Assembly (NCBI GenBank): GCA_043748015.1 | Contig: JAYTOA010000136.1 | Coordinates: 29,045-93,044 of the forward strand | Direction: 5' to 3' | DNA: 64,000 bases | From: JAIBBG01 sp043748015 | GTDB taxonomy: Bacteria > Bacteroidota > Bacteroidia > Flavobacteriales_D > Sanyastnellaceae | Shown here: positions 18,115 through 27,428 of the stretch, piece after piece | Layout: each line of letters starts with the position of its first letter | Numbering within the stretch: the first letter of the stretch is position 1 | Notes under the pieces: generated by a model | What the model was told of the DNA's origin: nothing | The model's input: only the letters and a program-made list of their open reading frames with translations | Databases searched by the model: none | Program-made: the position numbers and the translations under genes

Positions 18115-18363
18115 GAAGTTCCTGAAGTGATCTGATTTGAAATTACTTCGCTTAGAGCTAAACACAAATCCGGCGAATAGTCCAGAAGTAAGCTGTATTA
18201 TTAAATCCTGCCTAAGAAGACAGAAATGCTTGTCCTAAAATTAACCTGGCAGGATTAGCAATAAATTCGTAGAGCAATGACTTTATGAAAGAAATGATGC
18301 GAATGCATCTTTACTTTATGTAATGGATGTGCAGAGCGAACTTTAGATTTCCCAAAGAAGAAC

Positions 18364-19158
18364 CTATCCCACTTTCTTAAACTTTCTTTCCTTCACATTC
18401 TTGAATCGAATATTGAGCGACTCCACGATCAGAGAAAACGCGAGCGCGACATATGCGTAAATTTTGATGTTGACACCGTCGGGCATGTGGAGGACATGCG
18501 CGTCTTCCAACGCTTCGGTCACGAGGATAATGCCGATCACCACAAGGAAAGTGAGCGCCAACATTTTTATGGTCGGATACTTCTCGATGAAATCACTCAC
18601 GTAAGGCGCGAATAGAAGCATAGCAATCATTGCTACAACAACAGCCATGATCATAGTTGCAAGCGCAAGTGTCGCATCAGGATTGTCGGCAGTTACACCA
18701 ACCGCAGTTATGATTGAGTCAAAAGAGAAGACGATATCGATCATCGTAATTTGGAAAATCGCCTTTGTCCAACTCATATTTCTCGAGCTCGACGCAATTT
18801 CCTCATCAGCAATTTTGAACTTGTGATAGATCTCACTGATGGTTTTGATGATTAAAAAAGCGCCACCTGCAAAAAGTATCAATCCGCGTCCGGTAACCGG
18901 TATTGATCCAAGGTGAAAAAATGGATCCACCATCTTTGTTATCAAAGTGATGGTGGAAAGCAGGATAATTCTCACGATGAGCGCAAGCATCAATCCGATG
19001 AAACGAGCGCGTTTCTGCTCTTTGCGGTTGGGAATGTATCCACAAATGATTGCAATGAAAATGATGTTATCAATTCCTAGTACAATCTCAAGTATGATCA
19101 GCGTAAACAGGCTGAGTATACCACCAAATGAAGAAAACACTTCTAGATACGCTTCCAT
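18364..19158 (-). CDS. TerC family integral membrane protein
   Basis: A 264-residue protein with about seven to eight membrane helices. The two family motifs with buried acidic residues are present: LEIVLGIDN in the first helix and DIVFSFDS in the middle. TerC-like proteins (TerC, Alx, YkoY/MeeF) are linked to Mn2+ export, and some have been tied to metal loading of exported enzymes. The substrate here is inferred, not shown. There is no tellurium-resistance cluster around it. It has its own -7 element and lies downstream of ftsZ on the same strand, with a terminator between them, so they are probably separate transcripts. Confidence 0.92.
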   Translation of the reverse strand: MEAYLEVFSSFGGILSLFTLIILEIVLGIDNIIFIAIICGYIPNRKEQKRARFIGLMLALIVRIILLSTITLITKMVDPFFHLGSIPVTGRGLILFAGGAFLIIKTISEIYHKFKIADEEIASSSRNMSWTKAIFQITMIDIVFSFDSIITAVGVTADNPDATLALATMIMAVVVAMIAMLLFAPYVSDFIEKYPTIKMLALTFLVVIGIILVTEALEDAHVLHMPDGVNIKIYAYVALAFSLIVESLNIRFKNVKERKFKKVG

Positions 19159-19190
19159 ACTCTCAGCCGCCGATATTCTTAATTATGTCG

Positions 19191-19198
19191 CGAAGATA
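19191..19198 (-). promoter_or_regulatory. -7 element TATCTTCG for terC
   Basis: TAnnTTcG match on the minus strand, 32 bases before the terC start codon. Confidence 0.45.
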
Positions 19199-19259
19199 AT
19201 ATTCCATGGTCGTCTGCTTCTATATTCATCTACTTCCGTTATACAATTTTTATTTGTAA

Positions 19260-19296
19260 CAAAAAAAAACCACCCTACATCGCTGGAGAGTGGCTT
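19260..19296 (-). terminator. Rho-independent terminator after ftsZ
   Basis: On the minus strand, AGCCACTCT pairs with AGGGTGGTT (one G-T pair at each side) and is followed by nine T, about 30 bases past the ftsZ stop. Confidence 0.8.
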
Positions 19297-19327
19297 CTTT
19301 CTATTTGTCGATTTTCAGATTAAGCAA

Positions 19328-20980
19328 TCAATCTACGTTGTCGTGAAGAAATGGATTATCACGCAACTCTACCTTCTTCTGACCGTTCTCGTCAGTCGAT
19401 TCGTTCAGTGAAAATCTCGACACTTTACTCTCAGAACTATGTTGAGGGCTGTCAAGAGATATTTTCTTTCTGGCATACGCAGGCTCATTTTCCAACTCAT
19501 TCAAGCCATTCGGTGTTTTGAGTTTGAAAGTGAATTCACGGATGCGCATTTCACGTTCTTTGTTTCTCGCCATCAACTCAGTTCTATTCGGACGGTCGCT
19601 GATTACAGATTCTTCCTTATGTACTAAAGTATCCGAAGGAGTTTCCGTGGTTTGCTTCGAAACAATATCACTCAAAGTATTTCCAAGATCATGGTAAACC
19701 GGCTGATCCATTGGCAACACATCCTCCACATTCAACTTCAATGATGAAAGTGAAGGAACGTTTGTTTCAACATCATCCGCCAATTCTTCTTCCTTGATGT
19801 TATTTGTTACATCGAATTCTACCTCAACATTTTCCTCAAGAATAACTTTGATGAAAGGCTCTTCGGGAGAAAGCGCTTGCAATTCATTTGTTATTGCAGG
19901 TACATCAAAGATTGGCTTTTCCACTTTGGCAACAACTTCCTTCGCACCTTCAGTCTCCAGCCACATTTTCTTAGGCTCAGGTGCACTCATTGGCAACACG
20001 TGGTCTACCGTCTTAGCGATAAATCCTGTAGCGATTACCGTTGCACAAACATCTTCACCTAACGAATCATCCTGGCCGTATCCCCAGATTACCTCAGCAG
20101 CACTTCCAGCCTGTTCCTGAATGTAGTCTGTGATTTCACTGATCTCATCCATCAACAATTCTTCATTGCCAAATGTGATGTTCAACAAGATGAAATTAGC
20201 ACCGTTGATATCATTGTCATTCAATAATGGTGACTCGAGCGCCGACTGTACCGAACGAAGTGCACGTCCTTCGCCACTTGCGCGGCCGGAACCCATGATA
20301 GCAACTCCGCTATCCTTCATTACAGTCTTCACGTCATTCATATCGACGTTTACTGTACCAATGAGAGTAATCACTTCGGCAATTCCCTTTGCAGCAATGC
20401 AGAGAACTTCATCCGCATGGCTGAAAGCCTGCTTCAGAGTGAGATTGCCATATAATTCACGCAATTTATCATTGCGTATAATGAGTAGCGTATCAACGCT
20501 TTCACGGATTTCCTTCAAACCCCAATCCGCTTGTTGTGATCTTTTTCTTCCTTCAAACATGAAAGGAACCGTAACGATTCCGACAGTCAGAATTCCCATG
20601 TCCTTCGCCACTTTGGCAATGACAGGTGCAGCACCTGTTCCTGTTCCACCGCCCATACCGGCAGTAATAAATACCATATTGGTATTTTCAGAAAGCAATG
20701 CCTTCACTTCTTCGAGACTTTCGATAGCGGCATTGCGGCCCACCTCAGGAATCGATCCCGCACCGCGGCCTTCCGTTAAAGTATTGCCGAGCTGAATTTT
20801 GATTGGCACAGGACTTTTATCCAATGCTTGTGCATCTGTGTTGCAGACAATGAAGTCCACTCCTTTGATGCCTTGCTCGTACATGTAGTTTACAGCATTG
20901 CTTCCTCCACCGCCAACGCCTATTACCTTGATAATAGATGACGTGTTTACTGGCAAATCGAATTTTAAAGAGTTTTCCAT
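19328..20980 (-). CDS. ftsZ: Cell division GTPase FtsZ
   Basis: Tubulin-like GTPase that forms the cytokinetic ring. The N-terminal core (about 15-330) carries the G-box GGGGSNAVNYM, the tubulin signature GGGTGTGAAPVIA, and the T7 loop residues NVDMNDVKTVM that complete the GTPase site of the next subunit. After the core comes a long acidic, low-complexity linker (about 340-500) and a conserved tail ending NPFLHDNVD, typical for Bacteroidota. At 550 residues it is longer than the 380-400 of model FtsZ because of the linker. It is monocistronic here: the upstream neighbour is divergent and terC lies beyond a terminator, so ftsA, ftsQ and the mur genes are not adjacent. The 300 bases upstream hold a TACTTTCT sequence that may be the promoter. 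Confidence 0.98.
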   Translation of the reverse strand: MENSLKFDLPVNTSSIIKVIGVGGGGSNAVNYMYEQGIKGVDFIVCNTDAQALDKSPVPIKIQLGNTLTEGRGAGSIPEVGRNAAIESLEEVKALLSENTNMVFITAGMGGGTGTGAAPVIAKVAKDMGILTVGIVTVPFMFEGRKRSQQADWGLKEIRESVDTLLIIRNDKLRELYGNLTLKQAFSHADEVLCIAAKGIAEVITLIGTVNVDMNDVKTVMKDSGVAIMGSGRASGEGRALRSVQSALESPLLNDNDINGANFILLNITFGNEELLMDEISEITDYIQEQAGSAAEVIWGYGQDDSLGEDVCATVIATGFIAKTVDHVLPMSAPEPKKMWLETEGAKEVVAKVEKPIFDVPAITNELQALSPEEPFIKVILEENVEVEFDVTNNIKEEELADDVETNVPSLSSLKLNVEDVLPMDQPVYHDLGNTLSDIVSKQTTETPSDTLVHKEESVISDRPNRTELMARNKEREMRIREFTFKLKTPNGLNELENEPAYARKKISLDSPQHSSESKVSRFSLNESTDENGQKKVELRDNPFLHDNVD

Positions 20981-21240
20981 TTTGGTTGATATGGGTTTTA
21001 CGCTTGTAATCAGACTAGTTAGGCTCCGCCCGACTACAAGGGTTTTGGATGGCCTAAGAAAGTAGATTTGTGTGCTGCAGATTGAACTTACTTTTCAAAA
21101 AAGTCAACCTGCATTTGTTAGTAACATCATCGGTTTTTGAATGTCATAATTCATCCCTCTTATTTATGCGACCAATTTTCGCAATACGCACTAACGTGAA
21201 GAATAAAGAAGTGTGAATTGGCAATCTCCTAACTCCTCCT

Positions 21241-21248
21241 TACGTTTG
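21241..21248 (+). promoter_or_regulatory. Promoter: TTG at 21218 and -7 element TACGTTTG
   Basis: Perfect TAnnTTTG with a -33 TTG twenty bases upstream, 32 bases before the ATG at 21281. This is one of the best two-part promoters in the window. Confidence 0.6.
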
Positions 21249-21280
21249 TACCCTCACTCATTGAGTTTTCAATCCAAGAA

Positions 21281-21967
21281 ATGTTAGAATCAATCAACGA
21301 TAAGCTGGATTTCCAGCCATATAATAGCAACCGTCCACACCTCGTCATTCCCGAGTACGGCCGCAACATTCAGCGTATGATAGAACATGCGCTGACACTT
21401 GAGGACAAGGAAGAAAGAAACAAATGCGCTCATGCTGTATTAAGTGTGATGGGTCAGCTTTTCCCGTACTTGCGCGACATTGAAGACTTCAACCACAAGC
21501 TTTGGGATCACCTTCACATCATGTCGAAATTTCAACTTGATGTAGACAGCAGTTATCCTAAACCAGACGCTGAGCATCTCAACAGCAGGCCGGAACCAAT
21601 GCCTTATCCGAGTAACGACATACAATTTGGTCACTACGGATACTACGTTCAGAGCATGATTTTGAAATGCGCAGCCATGGAAGAAGGCGATGAAAAACAA
21701 GCATTCGCACTTGCCATAGCCAATATGATGAAGTACAATGCAACAAACTGGAATCGCAACATCGTGCACGACGACATCATTCTAAAGGATCTGACGAATA
21801 TGTCAAAAGGCCAAATAAAGTTGGTAGATGTGACAGAACTGCAAGCTGTGAAACCCTTGTCAGTTGGAGGTTTCAAAGAATATGAAGTAGATCGCTACGC
21901 CAAGAACAAAGGCAAACACAAATTCAGTAAAGGCGGACCAAAGAAGAAAAAATTCAGACCGCGGTAA
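21281..21967 (+). CDS. DUF4290 family protein, unknown function
   Basis: A 228-residue soluble protein conserved in Bacteroidota, recognised by its pattern (VIPEYGRNIQRMIEHAL near the start, then an all-helical body with LWDHLHIMS and a basic, Lys- and Gly-rich C-terminal tail, HKFSKGGPKKKKFRPR). No signal peptide or membrane segment. The basic tail suggests contact with nucleic acid or ribosomes, but that is inference. It is transcribed away from ftsZ, has its own promoter and terminator, and so appears to be a single-gene unit. Confidence 0.85.
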   Translation: MLESINDKLDFQPYNSNRPHLVIPEYGRNIQRMIEHALTLEDKEERNKCAHAVLSVMGQLFPYLRDIEDFNHKLWDHLHIMSKFQLDVDSSYPKPDAEHLNSRPEPMPYPSNDIQFGHYGYYVQSMILKCAAMEEGDEKQAFALAIANMMKYNATNWNRNIVHDDIILKDLTNMSKGQIKLVDVTELQAVKPLSVGGFKEYEVDRYAKNKGKHKFSKGGPKKKKFRPR

Positions 21968-22016
21968 TCCTATTCAGACTCCAATTTTCCCAGATGGAGA
22001 ACATGATAAAACTCAT

Positions 22017-22046
22017 AGCCGCCTCATAAAAAGGCGGCTTTTTTTT
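22017..22046 (+). terminator. Rho-independent terminator after the DUF4290 gene
   Basis: Perfect eight-base stem AGCCGCCT / AGGCGGCT with a seven-base loop and a run of eight T. Confidence 0.9.
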
Positions 22047-22218
22047 CTTGATATCCGGCAAAAGTGCTCTACACGAAGCTCTTACATTATACAATTGAAA
22101 CCAACATCACATTGAAAGCATAGCTGATGTTCAAACTCTGAATATTGTGCTGACTTTAACATGACAAATAACCACGCAAGAAGTAGAAACTTTGTAACCG
22201 CAATCATCGCAACCATTT

Positions 22219-23454
22219 GTGAACGAACTCCGCATTATAGCACTTACGCATAAAAACTTCCCACTGGAAACTATCGGGAAATTTCATCTGTCAGACGATA
22301 TCAGAAACAACACACTTCGTGAATTACGCGAGAGTTGTGGAATAACTGAATTGATGTATCTCAGCACGTGTAACCGTGTTGAATTGATCTTTTCACTTCC
22401 TCATTTTGTGTGTCCCGGTGTTACAGCAGGCATTCTTAAAAATCTTCAACCAAATTTTTCGGAAAACGAAATACGGGACATCTCATATAAAGCTGAACGA
22501 TACAACGGCACCGAAGCCGCTGAACATTTGCTGCGTGTTGCTTCTGGAGTTGATTCTGTTGTAATAGGTGAAAGGGAAATCATTACGCAATTGCGCAAGG
22601 CATATGAAGAGTCTACTCAGCAAAATCTTGCTGGCGATGATATTCGCTTGCTGATTAGTCAATGTGTGAAAACAGCAAAAGAAATTTTCACCCACACAGA
22701 TCTGGCAAAGAAACCCGTGAGTGTAGTGTCCCTTGCATGGCAACAGTTTCGTCAATATGGTGTGAAGCAAGATGCGCGCATCCTTTTGATTGGCGCCGGA
22801 CAGATTATCCGAAATTTTACAAAATTCCTTTTCGAAAATAATTACCACAACATTACTGTGGCCAATAGAAGCATTGATGCGGCTGTAGAGTTAACAACAT
22901 CGTTCACAGGGAATGCCATTGCACTGGATGCGTTGAATCAATTTAATGGCGGATTCGATGTGATGATCAGTTGCACGGGTTCCGATCACGCCATTATCAA
23001 TGAGGAATTATATCAAACACTTCTCCTAGGTGATATGAACCAAAAGCTGTTGATTGATCTCGCATTGCCAAATGACGTTGATGCGAAAATTATCGCTGAA
23101 CAAAATGTTCGATACATCGACATGAATTTCATCCGCGAACAGGCGGCGACAAACATTCAATTCCGCGAGAAAGCTTTGACAGATTGTGAGCCGATTCTAA
23201 ACGCCGGATTGAAAGCTTTTGAAAAAGTGTGGCAAGCAAGACAAATAGAACACGCCATGCGATCCATTCCAGAAACCATCAAAGAAATCAAGCACACCGC
23301 TCTCGGTTCTGTGTTTGCAAAAGATCTGGAAAATCTAGATGAAGATTCGAAGGAATTACTTCACAAGATCATGAACTATATGGAAAAAAAATACATTTCC
23401 ATTCCAATGAAAATGGCGCGTGAAGTGCTGTTGAGTGAAGCAAGGAAAAACTGA
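22219..23454 (+). CDS. hemA: Glutamyl-tRNA reductase
   Basis: First committed enzyme of the C5 route to 5-aminolevulinate: it reduces glutamyl-tRNA(Glu) to glutamate-1-semialdehyde using NADPH. The nucleophilic Cys sits in LSTCNRVEL, the catalytic domain continues with GVDSVVIGEREIITQLRKAY, the NADPH-binding site is LIGAGQIIRNF, and the C-terminal helix gives the dimer interface. 411 residues, normal length. The start is GTG at 22219; an imperfect AAACTTTG promoter-like element lies 24 bases before it. It leads a haem cluster with hemC and hemD; hemB, hemL and hemE are not in the window. Confidence 0.97.
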   Translation: MNELRIIALTHKNFPLETIGKFHLSDDIRNNTLRELRESCGITELMYLSTCNRVELIFSLPHFVCPGVTAGILKNLQPNFSENEIRDISYKAERYNGTEAAEHLLRVASGVDSVVIGEREIITQLRKAYEESTQQNLAGDDIRLLISQCVKTAKEIFTHTDLAKKPVSVVSLAWQQFRQYGVKQDARILLIGAGQIIRNFTKFLFENNYHNITVANRSIDAAVELTTSFTGNAIALDALNQFNGGFDVMISCTGSDHAIINEELYQTLLLGDMNQKLLIDLALPNDVDAKIIAEQNVRYIDMNFIREQAATNIQFREKALTDCEPILNAGLKAFEKVWQARQIEHAMRSIPETIKEIKHTALGSVFAKDLENLDEDSKELLHKIMNYMEKKYISIPMKMAREVLLSEARKN

Positions 23455-23514
23455 GTTCCGGCGGACGAATAAATTCGCGCTAACTTTTGCGGCAAACACG
23501 AAATCAATTCCATC

Positions 23515-24414
23515 TTGATATCAGAAATAACCATAGGCACCCGCGGCAGTGAATTGGCATTATGGCAGGCTCATCACGTGCAAGATTTGTTACGTGAAAG
23601 AGGTGTCACCTGCAAGATTCACATCATCAAAACCAAAGGTGACAATATTCAGCATCTTGGATTTGATAAGATGGAAGGCAAAGGATTCTTCACCAAAGAA
23701 ATTGAAGAGGCATTGCTCAACAAAGAAATCGATATTGCGGTTCACTCTCACAAGGATCTTGAAACGGATCAACCGGAAGGCTTGACAATCGCGGCTGTAA
23801 GCCCGAGAGCAGATGCACGTGAGTTGCTTTTGATTCGTCCTGATAGCGTTGACAAATCTTTTCCGTTGCATTTTAAAAAGAATGCGATTGTTGGAACTTC
23901 TTCTGCGAGAAGAAAAGCCCAATTGCTTCATCACAGAAAAGATGTGCAACTATCAGACATCAGAGGAAATGTTCCAACACGCATTCAAAAACTGCGTGAA
24001 GGACAATACGACGCCATACTGCTTGCAAAAGCGGGCGTTGACCGTCTTGAAATCAATCTCAATGGCCTCTATCATCAGGCATTACCGGAGCAAGAATTTG
24101 TGCCTGCTCCGGCGCAAGGTGTACTTGGTGTGCAATGTCGAGAAAGCGATACGGCAATTATTGAATTGCTCAATTCAATTTCAGACAAACCTGCACTCGA
24201 ACTCATCACAATCGAAAGAAGTGTGTTGAACAAATTGAATGGAGGATGCCAACTGCCATTTGGTATTTACGCTCAAAAATTGAATGATCAATTCAGCGTA
24301 CATGTCGCTTTTGCATCTGCCTGGAATGCTCCAATTAAAACATTCTCACTCGTCGATTCCGACGCTCAAAGTTTGATCAATAAAGTGCTCGAGGAAATCA
24401 AAAATGAATCGTAA
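23515..24414 (+). CDS. hemC: Porphobilinogen deaminase (hydroxymethylbilane synthase)
   Basis: Joins four porphobilinogens into hydroxymethylbilane using a covalent dipyrromethane cofactor. The start appears to be TTG at 23515, because the conserved N-terminus ITIGTRGSELALWQA follows within four codons and no ATG or GTG is available before it. SSARRKAQLLHHR and DIRGNVPTR form the substrate site, and the cofactor Cys lies in NGGCQLPFG. 299 residues, normal length. A TAACTTTTG promoter-like element lies at 23481, so hemC can be transcribed independently of hemA. It overlaps hemD by 11 bases, which implies coupled translation. Confidence 0.97.
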   Translation: MISEITIGTRGSELALWQAHHVQDLLRERGVTCKIHIIKTKGDNIQHLGFDKMEGKGFFTKEIEEALLNKEIDIAVHSHKDLETDQPEGLTIAAVSPRADARELLLIRPDSVDKSFPLHFKKNAIVGTSSARRKAQLLHHRKDVQLSDIRGNVPTRIQKLREGQYDAILLAKAGVDRLEINLNGLYHQALPEQEFVPAPAQGVLGVQCRESDTAIIELLNSISDKPALELITIERSVLNKLNGGCQLPFGIYAQKLNDQFSVHVAFASAWNAPIKTFSLVDSDAQSLINKVLEEIKNES

Positions 24415-25069
24415 AATTTTCATCACCCGAAATGAAAACGATGTGTCTTCACTGATGACACTTCTTCGTACAAACGGTTATGAAGTAGAAGCGTTATCAT
24501 TAATCGAAACCGAATTCGTCGCCTTTGATCTTAATCTACCGGAATCCAATTGGATATTTTTCTCTTCTGCCACAGCAGTCAGGTATTTTTTCAAGCAAAA
24601 CCCAATTGTTGAAAATAGAAAACTTGCTGCGATAGGAAAAGGTACATCACGGGAACTTTCAAAATATGCAACTGTCGATTTCGAAGGGAACAACATCGAC
24701 ACGATGGAAACAGCGCGGCAATTCGCTTCACTGATAGGAAATGAAACTGTGCTTTTTCCCGGACCACAAAATGGACTAGGCAGAATTCAATCTGTCCTTC
24801 CAAAGCCAAATGTGCGCAATCTCATTTGTTATCGCACATTCGAAACACCTCTAATCATTGGCCATTCAGACATAATTGTCTTTTCAAGTCCTAGTAATGT
24901 TCGCTCATTTTTTCAACGAAACAAAATGAGTGATTCACAACAGGCGATCGCATATGGCAATTCTACTGCAGGTTCACTCAACGAGTATGCTGTAAGAAAC
25001 GTGATTATCCCGGATACTTTATCTGATGAAGATCTCCTCAAGGCAATAAAAGCGATTTCAGGAAGTTAA
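24404..25069 (+). CDS. hemD: Uroporphyrinogen-III synthase
   Basis: Closes hydroxymethylbilane with inversion of ring D. HemD proteins are poorly conserved, and the call rests on size (221 residues), the two-lobed pattern with TRNENDVSSLM at the N-terminus and the WIFFSSATAVRYFF and VFSSPSNVRSFF segments (the paired fsS..av..f motifs), and on the 11-base overlap with hemC, its usual partner. No SAM-dependent methyltransferase domain is fused to it. Confidence 0.92.
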   Translation: MNRKIFITRNENDVSSLMTLLRTNGYEVEALSLIETEFVAFDLNLPESNWIFFSSATAVRYFFKQNPIVENRKLAAIGKGTSRELSKYATVDFEGNNIDTMETARQFASLIGNETVLFPGPQNGLGRIQSVLPKPNVRNLICYRTFETPLIIGHSDIIVFSSPSNVRSFFQRNKMSDSQQAIAYGNSTAGSLNEYAVRNVIIPDTLSDEDLLKAIKAISGS

Positions 25070-25081
25070 AAGGCGCGGCGT

Positions 25082-25089
25082 TACTTTTG
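25082..25089 (+). promoter_or_regulatory. -7 element TACTTTTG for the PorV/PorQ-like gene
   Basis: Perfect TAnnTTTG only 13 bases after the hemD stop and 5 bases before the first ATG at 25095, so the outer-membrane protein gene can be transcribed separately from the haem genes. Confidence 0.6.
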
Positions 25090-25094
25090 GCACG

Positions 25095-26297
25095 ATGCAG
25101 TTTATGATCATGACATCCTTTTCTATACTCAACCGAATAATTCAATCGCGTTTTTTGCTGATAGGAATTTTCGCGTTGGCTACATTTTCCTCTTTCTCCC
25201 AGGTTACCCCTGCACCCAGTGCAACCAGCGACCTAACACCGAAATACTCGAACGAGTTTTTGAATATTGGCGTTGGTGCACGAGCACTTGGTATGTCACT
25301 TTCTCAAATTGCCACAGTAAATGATGTGTCAGCCGGTTTCTGGAATCCCGCAGGATTGAGCGGTATCACCAGCGATCTTCAGGTTGCCGGAATGCACTCG
25401 GAATATTTCGCAGGAATCGCCAAATATGATTATGCAGCGGTGGGCAAAGCAATTGACTCCGTTAGTGCCGCATCCATTTCTTTTATTCGCTTTGGTGTAG
25501 ATGACATTCCCAACACGACAGAACTTATTGATGCCGGTGGAAATATTGACTACGACCGTATCACCTCTTTCAGCGCGGTGGATTATGCATTCATATTTTC
25601 CTACGGCCGCAAAGGTTTTCCTTTTCGCCCTCCGAGCGCACAATCAGCAGTTGACGGACGAACAGCACAACAAGGCTTTCGTTGGGGTGCCAACGCCAAA
25701 GTGATCTACAGGCATGTCGGGGATTTCGCACAGGCCTGGGGTTTTGGATTGGATGTTGGCGCACAAATGGATTTCAAAAAATGGAAATTCGGTGCAATGG
25801 CGAAAGATATTACATCAACTTTCAATGCGTGGAGTTACACTTTAACAGATAGAACGAAACAAATTTTCGCTTCAACCGGAAATGAAATTCCTGTGAACAG
25901 TCTTGAAGTGACACTTCCAAGATTGATACTTGGAGTCGGCAGAGAATTTCAGATAAAGAAAATCAGTTTACTTACAGAAGTAAATGCCGTGATGACCACT
26001 GACGGCCGAAGAAACGTATTGATCTCGGCCAATCCCGTAAGTATTGATCCGAGTCTAGGACTTGAAGCTGGTTATAACAAAATCATTTTTCTTCGTCTTG
26101 GAGTTGGAAATATTCAACGGGTGAAAAACTTTGACGGTTCAGCAGGTATGACATTACAACCCAATCTAGGTTTAGGATTGCGCATTAAAAATCTTCAACT
26201 CGATTACGCTTTGTCGGATATAGGAAATGTAAGTGACGTGCTTTACAGCAATGTTTTCTCATTGAAACTCGACATTTACAGACAAGACAGAAATTGA
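25095..26297 (+). CDS. PorV/PorQ family outer-membrane beta-barrel protein
   Basis: A 400-residue FadL-like barrel protein of the UPF0164/PorV group. After an N-terminal signal peptide ending FSSFSQ comes the hallmark segment FLNIGVGARALGMS, then NDVSAGFWNPAGLSG, followed by amphipathic beta strands to the C-terminus. In the type IX system PorV escorts cargo and PorQ helps the attachment complex; several paralogues of unknown role are common. It is not possible to say from sequence which one this is. The start may be the ATG at 25095, 25104 or 25110; later starts shorten the pre-signal extension. It is convergent with ctaA, with 11 bases between stops. Confidence 0.85.
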   Translation: MQFMIMTSFSILNRIIQSRFLLIGIFALATFSSFSQVTPAPSATSDLTPKYSNEFLNIGVGARALGMSLSQIATVNDVSAGFWNPAGLSGITSDLQVAGMHSEYFAGIAKYDYAAVGKAIDSVSAASISFIRFGVDDIPNTTELIDAGGNIDYDRITSFSAVDYAFIFSYGRKGFPFRPPSAQSAVDGRTAQQGFRWGANAKVIYRHVGDFAQAWGFGLDVGAQMDFKKWKFGAMAKDITSTFNAWSYTLTDRTKQIFASTGNEIPVNSLEVTLPRLILGVGREFQIKKISLLTEVNAVMTTDGRRNVLISANPVSIDPSLGLEAGYNKIIFLRLGVGNIQRVKNFDGSAGMTLQPNLGLGLRIKNLQLDYALSDIGNVSDVLYSNVFSLKLDIYRQDRN

Positions 26298-26308
26298 TTT
26301 TTTTGTCC

Positions 26309-27340
26309 TCACTTCAAAGCTTTCTTTCCTGACGCAATAATCATTGCATAAAAAGTAAAAGCAAATAGTATGATTCCGAACAAGAGATGCAATGGCTGCA
26401 TTTGACGTGGCATATCGGCGTAATTCAATATCACACCTACTAGAATTTCCAGCAACACTAACACAACAATGCCGTTTACCTGTGAAATCGAATCATGTAC
26501 TCTTCGATTCATTCGCCACAATGCAAATGTTGCAATAGCGATCAGAATTGAAAAACTCCGATGAACATAAAATGTGATATTCAACTGATCAATCCACAAC
26601 GACCTGTCATCCATTCCTCTCGCGACAACATCAACATCTTCCCGCACCTGTGTTCCCATCAAAATCTGAACAATACACATCACAAGCAAAGTCAAAAGCA
26701 AAACGCGAAAAGTCTTGTTTACTGTAACTACGGTCTTGATTTTCCTGTGACGATAAACCATCATCAATAGCAATGAGACAATCGCAATACTGCCAAACAT
26801 GTGATAAGTGATGGAGTTCTCCTTCAGGTTTCCATCCACCACAAGTTTCCCCAACCAAATCTCATAAGCGATCATGATATCAGTGAACAATGCGAGAAAG
26901 AATGTCACTTTGTCCTTTTGTTGAATCAACAACAGCAGAGCTAAAAAAGAAAGGATCACAATTGGAATTGCATAAACCACCGTCGCCAACCTGTTGATGT
27001 ATTCCACCCAGGTATGCAGAGGATTGAATACGGCATAATCATGTTTCGGATACTTGTGCCATTGATTGAGATTAATCATCGAGCCTCCGGAAATCGATTC
27101 ATTCGCTACCCACAATGTATCGTTCTTGATAATCATCGAGCCTTTATCATAATTGCTTTCAGAAGAAAATGTAAGCGCTTCAACAGATGTTGGTGGAATC
27201 AGATAGCCAAAACACTTCGGCCAATCTGGACAACCCATGCCGCTTCCCGTCATGCGCACAACACTACCCGCAATCACAACGATGAATGTAAAAACAAGAG
27301 AAATTTTAGCGAAGAGTAGTACGAGAGCGTTCAAATTCAT
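26309..27340 (-). CDS. ctaA: Haem A synthase
   Basis: Membrane enzyme (COX15/CtaA) that oxidises the C8 methyl of haem O to make haem A for cytochrome aa3 oxidase. 343 residues with about eight membrane helices. The N-terminal Cys pair in GCPDWPKCFG, in the first periplasmic loop, and haem-ligand His residues in NPLHTWVEYINR, ITYHMFG, FYVHRSFS and PLHLLFG are visible. It predicts an aa3-type terminal oxidase and aerobic respiration. No ctaB or oxidase subunit genes are in the window. Confidence 0.96.
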   Translation of the reverse strand: MNLNALVLLFAKISLVFTFIVVIAGSVVRMTGSGMGCPDWPKCFGYLIPPTSVEALTFSSESNYDKGSMIIKNDTLWVANESISGGSMINLNQWHKYPKHDYAVFNPLHTWVEYINRLATVVYAIPIVILSFLALLLLIQQKDKVTFFLALFTDIMIAYEIWLGKLVVDGNLKENSITYHMFGSIAIVSLLLMMVYRHRKIKTVVTVNKTFRVLLLTLLVMCIVQILMGTQVREDVDVVARGMDDRSLWIDQLNITFYVHRSFSILIAIATFALWRMNRRVHDSISQVNGIVVLVLLEILVGVILNYADMPRQMQPLHLLFGIILFAFTFYAMIIASGKKALK

Positions 27341-27428
27341 GAGCCGAAATTATGCGCAGATGTGTTAAAACACTGCATTGATAAAACTCATGCTTTATTA
27401 AAATAAAAACGCGGAAGAGTTGAATAGA

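Noticed and set aside
17520..18363. Intact mobile element or integrated phage in the DUF2723-terC gap
   Set aside because: Only intron domain V/VI remains; no transposase, integrase or attachment-site duplication is seen.
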